Source: a bacterium
GTDB lineage: Bacteria; Spirochaetota; UBA4802; UBA5550
Assembly: GCA_024224995.1 (NCBI GenBank)
Contig: JAAENB010001302.1
Coordinates: 1-16,517, forward strand
DNA length: 16,517 nt
Direction: 5' to 3'
Part shown: piece by piece, positions 1 through 6,498 of the stretch
Layout of the letters: each line of letters opens with the position of its first letter
Position numbering within the stretch: the stretch's first letter is position 1
Translations under genes and position numbers: made by a program
Notes under the pieces: generated by a model
What the model was told of the DNA's origin: nothing
Databases searched by the model: none
Seen by the model: only the letters and a program-made list of their open reading frames with translations

Positions 1-918
1 GCCTTTGACGCCAACAGGGTGCAGAATTTTCTCCTGGAACTGAAGATCGCTGCCATCAAGGAACTGGATTATGAGGACTATATTGCCTTTCTTGGCCTCG
101 TTGATGCGGAACCCGCGTTCCGGACCGGTATTTATTACCGCCTCAAAATTCACCTGTCTGATGAAGCTGCCCGCTGGTTTAAGCGTAATATGCGGAAAAT
201 CCGCAAGGGTATCCTGTATGCCGGTCGATGGGAACAATATTTCAGCTTTTCCGCCATTCCCATGAAACTGTGGAGAGGGAGAAAGATCCGGCAACTCTTT
301 TCCTTTAATGATCCCGGAAAACAAAAGGAGTTTGTTAACAAACGATGGAACACCCGTACCTGGCGTTTCTTTTTGATCCTCTCTTTTAATAAGTTCTTTT
401 TTAGATGGATCTTCGGTGATCCCGGTTTTTATTCCCAGGTTAAGGGATTCTTTTCCCCGGGACGCTATATTCACCAGCGGCTTCATGAATATATGGAAAA
501 TCATCTTGCTGTTGAAAGCTTTATGCTGGCCTTGATCTTTAAAGGTAAATTGTTTTCTTCCGCTCATTATCCGCCTTATCTTATGGAAAAGAATTTTGAG
601 CTCCTTAAAGAGCGGGTTCACCGGGTTTCCATTTACACGCAAACCCTTGATGAACTGCTTGATTCTGTTCACGGCAGCTTCTGTAACAAGTTCTCTTTAA
701 GCGATGTTTCTTCATTCTTAACCACCGAGTCCTATGGCAGCCTTTTTGGCAGGCTCGCTGAGAAAAAGGACCGGCGTTTTTGTATCCGGGATTTTTTAAC
801 CAACCGCGTTGTTCCTCCCGGCTGCCCTGAAACCATTCGGTTTTTTCCGGAATTACAGGATGAATTGGCCCTGGAAGACCGTTCCATTGGGTATACCTTT
901 ATTATTGGCGAGACATAG
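1..918 (+). CDS. DUF3419 / BtaA-like SAM-dependent 3-amino-3-carboxypropyl transferase, 5'-truncated
   Basis: The reading frame is open from base 1 (Ala-Phe-Asp-Ala-Asn-Arg before the first GTG at 19), so the gene starts outside the window and the GTG is probably an internal Val. The opening DAN-x-x-QN-x-LLELK-x-AAI matches the end of the SAM-binding region of DUF3419. The basic stretch RKGILYAGRWEQYF (about residue 70, counted from base 1) and the late SLSDVSSFLTTESYGSLFGRLA segment fit the family, as does the terminal segment with a conserved acidic ED. Known members such as BtaA transfer the aminocarboxypropyl group of SAM to diacylglycerol in betaine-lipid synthesis; many DUF3419 proteins are uncharacterised. 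About 305 codons are present and the N-terminal SAM-binding motif is missing. The next gene starts 3 nt after the stop, so they are probably co-transcribed. The family call is fairly good; the substrate is inferred. Confidence 0.7.
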   Translation, partial: AFDANRVQNFLLELKIAAIKELDYEDYIAFLGLVDAEPAFRTGIYYRLKIHLSDEAARWFKRNMRKIRKGILYAGRWEQYFSFSAIPMKLWRGRKIRQLFSFNDPGKQKEFVNKRWNTRTWRFFLILSFNKFFFRWIFGDPGFYSQVKGFFSPGRYIHQRLHEYMENHLAVESFMLALIFKGKLFSSAHYPPYLMEKNFELLKERVHRVSIYTQTLDELLDSVHGSFCNKFSLSDVSSFLTTESYGSLFGRLAEKKDRRFCIRDFLTNRVVPPGCPETIRFFPELQDELALEDRSIGYTFIIGET

Positions 919-921
919 AAT

Positions 922-1911
922 ATGCCGGTTTTACTTCTTTCTTTCCTGTTTGGATGCCTTGCTGGCTATTTTATCATCGGGCAAAAATATAAAGGCCTGT
1001 GCAATAAAATCTTTTTCCTCTTTGGAGGATTCTTGATTCTCCTTATGGGACTTATTATGACCATAAGCAGGGAATTAAGAGCTTCAATGAAATGGGATAT
1101 TGTTTATTCCGTCTTTTTTGCCGCTGCTGTTATTCTTGGAAGTCTTTTGTTTTCCTTTATCCCCCTGCTTTTTCTGAAGAAAAATTCCTCCGGGATCGCG
1201 GAGAAGAGACAAAAAGATCCTCTTTTTTCAAAAAGATCACTATTTCCGGCATTAAAACTTGTGGGGGTAAATATCGCGCTCATTACAGCAGGTGCCCTGC
1301 CCGGTCTTTTTATCAACAATGCTTCTGTAGAACAGACCGCAGCAGATGCCATGAAAATAGTATTAATATTGTTTATCGGAATTGTGGGAGGTCAGTGCGG
1401 GGCCGAATTAAAGATATATCTTTTCGCCGGGAAAGAGGTAAAGAACAGCAGCAAGGGACATAAGGGACTTCGTTCCCTGGTTACAGTCAATAATGTTCTT
1501 ATATTTATGGCGCTGCCCCTGGCTGTAATACTGGGAAGCCTGGCAGGGGCTGCGCTTCTTGCTCCTTTTCTGGGTATGGGATGGAAAGATGGGATGCTTG
1601 TTGCAGCACCCCTGGGATGGCAAAGTATGGGGGGGCCGCTCATCATGGAATTGACCGGTCCGCGGCTGGGTAGTCTTGCCTTTATGACCAATACATTTAG
1701 AGATATTTTTTCACTTATTGTTATTCCCCTGGCTGGTCATAGCGGAATGAAACTCCTGGCATTGGCTCCGGGAGGGTCTTCAACAATGGATATATTACTG
1801 CCTGCAACAATAAACTCTATTGGAAGGAATAATATAATCCTTGCCATGTGGATAGGCGCTGTTTGCGCGTTTTGGGCTCCTGTTTTGATTCATGTGATAG
1901 CTATGTTGTGA
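922..1911 (+). CDS. LysO-type (DUF340) membrane exporter, probable lysine/amino-acid efflux
   Basis: This 329-residue protein is almost entirely hydrophobic, with roughly eight to ten membrane segments. The C-terminal half carries the LysO/DUF340 hallmarks: GWQSMGGPLI (about residues 232-241), then GSLAFMTNTFRDIFSLIVIPL, then APGGSSTMDILLPAT (about 285-300). In this family the region contains the conserved GG-x-x-x-MD-x-x-LP element. E. coli LysO exports L-lysine and thialysine; the substrate here is inferred. The N-terminal half corresponds to the YbjE-type membrane pairs. The ATG at 922 lies 3 nt after the upstream stop, with only a weak GGCGAG-like Shine-Dalgarno inside the upstream gene, suggesting translational coupling. 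The protein is about the usual length and I see no broken motif. Confidence 0.72.
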   Translation: MPVLLLSFLFGCLAGYFIIGQKYKGLCNKIFFLFGGFLILLMGLIMTISRELRASMKWDIVYSVFFAAAVILGSLLFSFIPLLFLKKNSSGIAEKRQKDPLFSKRSLFPALKLVGVNIALITAGALPGLFINNASVEQTAADAMKIVLILFIGIVGGQCGAELKIYLFAGKEVKNSSKGHKGLRSLVTVNNVLIFMALPLAVILGSLAGAALLAPFLGMGWKDGMLVAAPLGWQSMGGPLIMELTGPRLGSLAFMTNTFRDIFSLIVIPLAGHSGMKLLALAPGGSSTMDILLPATINSIGRNNIILAMWIGAVCAFWAPVLIHVIAML

Positions 1912-1948
1912 TGGTTTGTGAGCATAGTTTAATATTGGTATTCAGCAG

Positions 1949-2034
1949 GCAGCAAGGTAATAGCTCTTTTGAATGCTGCGGAACTCGCGTTGCTCAAACA
2001 GTCCTCACATTCAAAAGAGCTATTACCTTGCTGC
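1949..2034. repeat. Palindromic element A: 27-bp perfect arms around a conserved 32-nt loop
   Basis: The left arm 1949-1975 and right arm 2008-2034 are perfect reverse complements over 27 nt. The loop is 1976-2007. Bases 1979-2009 form a core (CGGAACT...GCTCAAACAG...CCTCACA) that recurs in element B at 16307-16336 with three substitutions and one 1-nt indel, and partly in reverse at 16499-16517. There is no following T-run, so it is not a standard terminator, although transcripts from the upstream exporter gene would fold here. The rest of the gene-free stretch 1912-2247 is AT-rich and holds the promoter for the next operon. Confidence 0.9.
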
Positions 2035-2178
2035 TGTATGAAGTTTGCCGCATAAATAGAGGATTTTTATTTAATGACGGTATATAATTTTGTTTTTTAG
2101 TGTATTTAACCTCTTGATTTTGGAGATTGCTGGGAATGGGAAGAAAAAAGAGCATTTTATTTGTAACTTTGTTATAGT

Positions 2179-2207
2179 TTGACATTCAATATATAATTAT
2201 ATATATT
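2179..2207 (+). promoter_or_regulatory. Sigma70-type promoter for the methyltransferase/radical SAM/hydrolase operon
   Basis: A perfect -35 TTGACA at 2179-2184, a 17-bp spacer and a -10 TATATT (5/6) at 2202-2207 lie in very AT-rich DNA. The predicted start is near 2214, giving a leader of about 35 nt before the first gene of the operon. Confidence 0.65.
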
Positions 2208-2247
2208 AAATAGATGGGTGTTTAATTGATGTTTAATAATAGGAAAA

Positions 2248-2823
2248 ATGATGAATCGATTTAATTTTTACGCGCCGGTGTATGACTCTTTTATGAAACG
2301 GTTTCATTTGTATAAACCGGAGTTGATTATTGAGCACCTGGAGCCGAAGAGTGACCAGGTTATACTTGATCTGGCGGGCGGTACCGGGTATATTGCCAGC
2401 ACTATTTCGCCCCTGGTGAAGAAAACGGTTGTTGTGGATGCTTCGGTGAAAATGCTTAAAAAAGCTTCACAGTATCCGGGGCTGGAGCTGTGTAATGCCG
2501 ATGCTTATAATACGCCCTTTCCCGATAAGTCTTTTGATTCGATTATTTGCATTGATGCCCTGCATCATATAAAGCGCGTTGAAGAAACTGCGGCTGAAAT
2601 GGCCAGGCTGCTGAAAGACAATGGTAAAGTTGTTATTCTTGATTTTGATTTAAAAGGTCCGGCTGGCGCGTTGGTCTGGTTTTTGGAAAAAGTCTATATC
2701 GACAATTCGAGGTTTTTTAGTCCTCAGGAATTAAGTGCTATTTTCGCGGAGAACGGTATCTCCGGAGAGACTATTCCCGTTAAAAAAGTTGAGTTTCTTT
2801 TTGTAGGGAGGAAACATGCTTAA
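2248..2823 (+). CDS. Class I SAM-dependent methyltransferase (UbiE/Methyltransf_11-like)
   Basis: A 191-residue Rossmann-fold methyltransferase. Motif I is ILDLAGGTGYIA (39-50), the acidic residue after strand beta2 is D64, the motif II region is NADAYNTPFPDKSFDSI (83-99), and DALHHI (103-108) is the usual post-II segment. It is short for a UbiE-type enzyme and lacks an obvious substrate-binding extension, so the acceptor cannot be named. ATGs occur at 2248 and 2251; AGGA at 2241-2244 is 3 nt from the first and 6 nt from the second, so 2251 may be the true start. The 3' end overlaps the radical SAM gene by 8 nt, showing tight co-translation. Small-molecule or lipid modification together with the next two products is an inference. 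Confidence 0.85.
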   Translation: MMNRFNFYAPVYDSFMKRFHLYKPELIIEHLEPKSDQVILDLAGGTGYIASTISPLVKKTVVVDASVKMLKKASQYPGLELCNADAYNTPFPDKSFDSIICIDALHHIKRVEETAAEMARLLKDNGKVVILDFDLKGPAGALVWFLEKVYIDNSRFFSPQELSAIFAENGISGETIPVKKVEFLFVGRKHA

Positions 2824-4105
2824 TCGTATGGTCTATATTTTTGCCAGGATAAGAATGGCCTGTAACCTGAAAAATATTCTTTTTTTTATACGATGTCATA
2901 GAGCCCTGGCTAAAGACAAAAACTATTCCGTGTTTAATTTTATCCGGTCCATGATCCTGGTCTCTAAAGATGAAAAGATCGTGAAAGTTAATAAGTCGTA
3001 TCTTGTTTCGTCTTTTTTACCGCCCTTCCCGTCACGGGCCTATGAACAGCTCTTTACCGCGGTTCCCGGGAATGATTCCCTCTTTTACGAACATTCTCAT
3101 GCCGTGAGAACCGCTCCTATTTCTATGTTTATCGCCCTTACAAACCGTTGTAAGTATAACTGCTGGCATTGCAGTAAGGCTCACCGGGAAAATCATGATG
3201 ATATCCCTCTTGCGAAGATCAAACAATTGATCGCCGATCTTCAGGATATGGGAGTGGCTATTGTTGGTCTTACGGGCGGGGAACCGCTCTTACGGGACGA
3301 TTTGCCTGAAATAATAAAAAGTATCGATGACAGGTCTATCAGCATACTCTATACCACGGGCCAGGGACTGACCCCGGAAAAAGCACGGGAGTTAAAAGAG
3401 GCCGGGCTTTTTACTATCGGTATTAGTCTCGACAGCCGTGATGAGGCGGTTCATAACAAGCTCAGGGGAAGCAGCACCGCGTATACAGACGCCATGAATG
3501 CTATCCGGTTTTCTCTTGATGCGGGCCTCTATACCATGATCCAGACAGTGGCTACTAAAGAAATGGTTCAAACAGAGAGTGTCCGGGATATTATCGATTT
3601 CGCTCATACGCTGGGGGTTCATGAGGTTCGGATACTGGAGTCCATGCCTACGGGCAGGCTCATCAAGGTTGAGGCAAAACATATTTTATCGAATGACGAA
3701 CGGAAGTATCTTATTGATATTCATAAAAAAGCGAATCTCCGGCGGAAGGGCCCAAAGGTTTCGGTCTTTGCCCACACCGAAAGTCCTGAACGCTTTGGCT
3801 GCGGCGCCGGTTCTCAGCACTCATATATTGATTCAAAAGGGAATCTTAACCCCTGTGATTTTGTTCCCCTTGCCTTTGGCAATGTTCTGGAAAAACCGGT
3901 GCGGGAACTCTGGAAAGAGATGAACGCCATTATTGGCATACCCCGGGATGTGTGTCTTATTCATGAGATTCACAAAAGTGTCGCGAAAAAGTCTAATGGG
4001 ACTCTTCCCTTGAATGAAAACGATTCAAAAGCCGTTTGCCGGAGCTGTAGAACCATGAAGGAGTTTCCCGGTTTTTATTCGGCTATGCAGGGGAAAAAGA
4101 GCTGA
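2816..4105 (+). CDS. Radical SAM protein with SPASM-like C-terminal cysteine domain
   Basis: This 429-residue protein has the canonical radical SAM cluster motif C-x3-C-x2-C at C112, C116 and C119, followed by the SAM-binding GGEP at 154-157. The C-terminal part holds FGCGAG (C329), NPCDF (C347), C380 and the pair C408/C411, the cysteine pattern expected for a SPASM/twitch auxiliary iron-sulfur cluster. About 100 residues precede the radical SAM core and resemble nothing I can name. SPASM proteins often modify peptides, but others act on cofactors or lipids, and no precursor-peptide gene is apparent nearby. GGGAGG at 2806-2811, inside the methyltransferase gene, precedes the ATG at 2816. The neighbours suggest one pathway combining methylation, radical chemistry and acyl transfer or hydrolysis. 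Confidence 0.85.
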   Translation: MLNRMVYIFARIRMACNLKNILFFIRCHRALAKDKNYSVFNFIRSMILVSKDEKIVKVNKSYLVSSFLPPFPSRAYEQLFTAVPGNDSLFYEHSHAVRTAPISMFIALTNRCKYNCWHCSKAHRENHDDIPLAKIKQLIADLQDMGVAIVGLTGGEPLLRDDLPEIIKSIDDRSISILYTTGQGLTPEKARELKEAGLFTIGISLDSRDEAVHNKLRGSSTAYTDAMNAIRFSLDAGLYTMIQTVATKEMVQTESVRDIIDFAHTLGVHEVRILESMPTGRLIKVEAKHILSNDERKYLIDIHKKANLRRKGPKVSVFAHTESPERFGCGAGSQHSYIDSKGNLNPCDFVPLAFGNVLEKPVRELWKEMNAIIGIPRDVCLIHEIHKSVAKKSNGTLPLNENDSKAVCRSCRTMKEFPGFYSAMQGKKS

Positions 4106-4106
4106 C

Positions 4107-4895
4107 ATGGCAAATTTAATATTTAACAACTCAAATATATATTATGAAATAACCGGGAATGAGCATTCAAAAGAAGATCCCTTGCTCTTTCTGCACGGAT
4201 GGCATGGATCGTCTGCCAGCTTTAAGCAAAATCTTATGGATCTGCTTAAAGACAAATACCGGGTTATTATCCTGGACCTGCCGGGCTACGGTAAGTCCGG
4301 TGAAATTGAGCTTTCCTTTGAAAATATTGCCGCTTTGATAAATTCCCTTCTGGACCTGGAACAGCTTACGCGGGTGAATCTTCTGGGGTTTTGCATGGGC
4401 GCGGTTTTTTCTCTTGATTACGCGGTGCGGAACCCGGCCCGAGTTACAAAAGTAATGCTCGTTGAGGCCTACATTAATTATCCTAAAATTATTTATCCCT
4501 TACTCATAAAAAAAATAAATTATTTTTTATTCAGGTTTTTTCTTCACAACAGGGTCGGTTTTTTTATAATGAAAAAATATCTTCTTATGAACTCCGTTGC
4601 GTACCGTGAAGATTTTTTTGAAACCATTCTGAATATTAATCCCCATGTGTCTCTTGATTATATCCGCCTGCTCTGGGACTATTCAAAACAGGACCATATT
4701 GACCGGATCAGGGAAGTAAACGTTCCGGTATGCCAGGTCGTTGGAGAAAAGAGCCGCCGCGCAATTCTCAAAGAAAACAAGAAAATTAATTCGCTCATAA
4801 AAACAAGTACCCTGGTGTTCATCGAAGGATGTAAACATTTTCCCATCGAAGAGAACCGTTACAGGCTTTCAGAGATCACTCATAATTTTATTTAG
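4107..4895 (+). CDS. Alpha/beta hydrolase-fold protein with cysteine in the nucleophile elbow
   Basis: A 262-residue alpha/beta hydrolase. The oxyanion region is FLHGWHGS (28-35), DLPGYGKSG (57-65) follows beta4, and the nucleophile elbow reads GFCMGA (94-99), so C96 replaces the usual Ser. The likely catalytic His is H244 in GCKHFP. At the position where a catalytic Asp is usual (G-E-K-D after beta7) the sequence is GEKS (213-216), so the acid appears absent or displaced. Cys elbows occur in dienelactone hydrolases and in PhaC-type polyhydroxyalkanoate synthases, hence an acyltransferase role is possible. The hydrophobic cap (about 127-165) suggests a lipidic substrate or membrane contact. 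The start is 1 nt after the radical SAM stop with no strong Shine-Dalgarno, so translation is probably coupled. Confidence 0.82.
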   Translation: MANLIFNNSNIYYEITGNEHSKEDPLLFLHGWHGSSASFKQNLMDLLKDKYRVIILDLPGYGKSGEIELSFENIAALINSLLDLEQLTRVNLLGFCMGAVFSLDYAVRNPARVTKVMLVEAYINYPKIIYPLLIKKINYFLFRFFLHNRVGFFIMKKYLLMNSVAYREDFFETILNINPHVSLDYIRLLWDYSKQDHIDRIREVNVPVCQVVGEKSRRAILKENKKINSLIKTSTLVFIEGCKHFPIEENRYRLSEITHNFI

Positions 4896-4978
4896 CCGCC
4901 TCTTTTAGTATCCGAACAATCTCTCCCTGTACCTGTTTACAGTCTCAAGGGGGGATGCTATACCGAAAAACGTACTTA

Positions 4979-5026
4979 GGAATGCGACTTCTGCCGAGGC
5001 ATTGCTCCTGGCAGAAGTCGCATTCC
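4979..5026. repeat. Palindromic element D: 17-bp perfect arms, 14-nt loop
   Basis: The arms at 4979-4995 and 5010-5026 are perfect reverse complements, with loop GAGGCATTGCTCCT. Bases 4992-5014 match 16340-16362 in element B at 21 of 23 positions, and the outer arm (GGAATG...TGCC) matches the outer arm of B at 13 of 17. No T-run follows, so it is a poor intrinsic terminator despite its position after the operon. Confidence 0.85.
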
Positions 5027-5045
5027 GGATTGATAAACTTTATTG

Positions 5046-5074
5046 TTGACACGCTTCCCAAAAAAGGCTACGCT
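5046..5074 (+). promoter_or_regulatory. Possible promoter for the tandem CPBP protease genes
   Basis: TTGACA (6/6) at 5046-5051 and TACGCT (3/6) at 5069-5074 with a 17-bp spacer. The -10 is poor, so the call rests mainly on the -35 and on its position about 25 bp before the start codon at 5100. Confidence 0.35.
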
Positions 5075-5099
5075 GCCTTAATTTTCCCGGAGCCATGCG

Positions 5100-6485
5100 A
5101 TGACAAGCGAACAAAACAATACGCAAGAACCTGCCAATTCCCAAAATTCCAGCGCGAAGATTAACTTTCATGTCTCATTGTTCCTGGGTTTAATCCCCCT
5201 GGTGGGATTGTGTGTTGAGCTTCCCTGGTTAATAATAAATTATTTAAAAAAGAACGACTCTCCCGAACATAAAAAATGGACCCGGCGTCTTTTGGGCCTG
5301 TTTAGCCTGGATATCGTCCTGTTTGTACTTCTTATTCTTTTCGCGGTTTTTTCTGAAACCGGCCTCATGACGCAAAGTGTATACCGGTCAAAACCGGCTG
5401 AACCGGTCAAGACCAACAGGGTTTCCCCAAAACCGCCGCGCGCGATTATGGGTGTTGCTCTTGACGCCCGGGATCGAAACCCGGGAGTGGTCATTCTGAA
5501 AGTCAGTCCCGGTGCCCCGGCAGAAGAGGCAGGGCTCCGGTCACGAGACCGTATAATAAAGATTAACACCATACTAATAAAGGATTTCCCGCACCTGCTC
5601 TCGGAACTTGACCGGTTTAATCCCGGAGAGACAATAACGGTCACTGCAAAGCGGGGAATAAGAACCGTACGTAAAAAAGTTGTTCTTGTAAGCGGAAAGT
5701 CTCTGCTGCGAAACAAGCCCCTTTCCAAAAGAAAATTGGAAGATGACCCGCTCAATTCATGGGCTGGAGTGATACTTCTTCTGCTCCTCATTGCTTTTGC
5801 CGCGCTTATATCAATAAAAAAGAATCGCGCAGCCCTCTCTGTATTTATATGGTCACTGCTGATTTTTATAACAGCAGTGTTGTGCTCAATTGGATTCCAG
5901 CTGGAAGGGAAAAAAATATTTTCATTGGAAGATCCTGTTTATTCAATGATAGAAATAAGCATACTTCATGTAGTTCTGCTTTCTTTTTCTATCCTGGCAA
6001 TGTATCTCGTTAAGAAACGGCATCCTGAAATCTTTTCCCGGGAAAAAACTCTTTCTTTTTTTCCGGCACTTGGCCTGGGGTTCATGTATACCTATACAAT
6101 CCTGATCCGCTTTTCCTGGATTATTTATATAATTGAACAAATTTTTGGTCTACAGAATCTCACCGCAGAAATTATCAGCCAGGTTGCCTCCACGAGTCTT
6201 ATTCATATCGCCATGGTGGCTGTTGTGGGGCCTATTGCGGAGGAGTTATTTTTCAGAGGGCTTCTGCTGCCGGGACTTCTTTCCCGGATGAACCCAAAGA
6301 CTGCTATTGCGGTTTCGGCTCTGGCCTTTGCTTTTGTTCATCTGCCATATGGGTATTACGTACCAACTCAATTCTGGATGGGCATTGTATTCGCCTGGGC
6401 TTATTATAAAACAGGAAAACTGGCAGTGCCCATAGCCCTGCATATTTTTCATAATTCGTTATTTCTATTACGGTATCTTTTCTAA
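5100..6485 (+). CDS. CPBP-family (CAAX-type) intramembrane metalloprotease with internal PDZ domain
   Basis: A 461-residue membrane protein. An N-terminal membrane region (about 22-85) is followed by a PDZ domain (about 117-198; GVVILKVSPGAPAEEAGL is the typical carboxylate-loop and strand/helix pattern), then six or so membrane segments. The CPBP motifs are all present: EELFFRG with E381/E382/R386, F410-x3-H414, and H448-x3-N452. Family members are membrane-embedded proteases or prenyl-protein processing enzymes; a PDZ domain inserted between membrane segments could gate or recruit substrates, as in site-2 proteases (inference). GGAG at 5089-5092 lies 7 nt before ATG 5100; an ATG at 5095 is out of frame and stops at once. 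The downstream gene is a paralogue 13 nt away. Confidence 0.85.
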   Translation: MTSEQNNTQEPANSQNSSAKINFHVSLFLGLIPLVGLCVELPWLIINYLKKNDSPEHKKWTRRLLGLFSLDIVLFVLLILFAVFSETGLMTQSVYRSKPAEPVKTNRVSPKPPRAIMGVALDARDRNPGVVILKVSPGAPAEEAGLRSRDRIIKINTILIKDFPHLLSELDRFNPGETITVTAKRGIRTVRKKVVLVSGKSLLRNKPLSKRKLEDDPLNSWAGVILLLLLIAFAALISIKKNRAALSVFIWSLLIFITAVLCSIGFQLEGKKIFSLEDPVYSMIEISILHVVLLSFSILAMYLVKKRHPEIFSREKTLSFFPALGLGFMYTYTILIRFSWIIYIIEQIFGLQNLTAEIISQVASTSLIHIAMVAVVGPIAEELFFRGLLLPGLLSRMNPKTAIAVSALAFAFVHLPYGYYVPTQFWMGIVFAWAYYKTGKLAVPIALHIFHNSLFLLRYLF

Positions 6486-6498
6486 CCGGGAAAAACTA

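Noticed and set aside
1092..1463. 123-codon plus-strand frame within the LysO-like gene
   Set aside because: Out-of-frame shadow; the LysO motifs lie in the other frame.
1949..2034. Integron attC site
   Set aside because: Folded sites with divergent paired arms resemble attC, but the conserved part is the centre rather than the ends, no GTTRRRY/RYYYAAC pair flanks the arms, and no integrase or cassette array is present.
5240..5791. 183-codon minus-strand frame within the PDZ-CPBP gene
   Set aside because: Arg/Ser-rich shadow of the plus-strand gene, with no ribosome-binding site or family motif.
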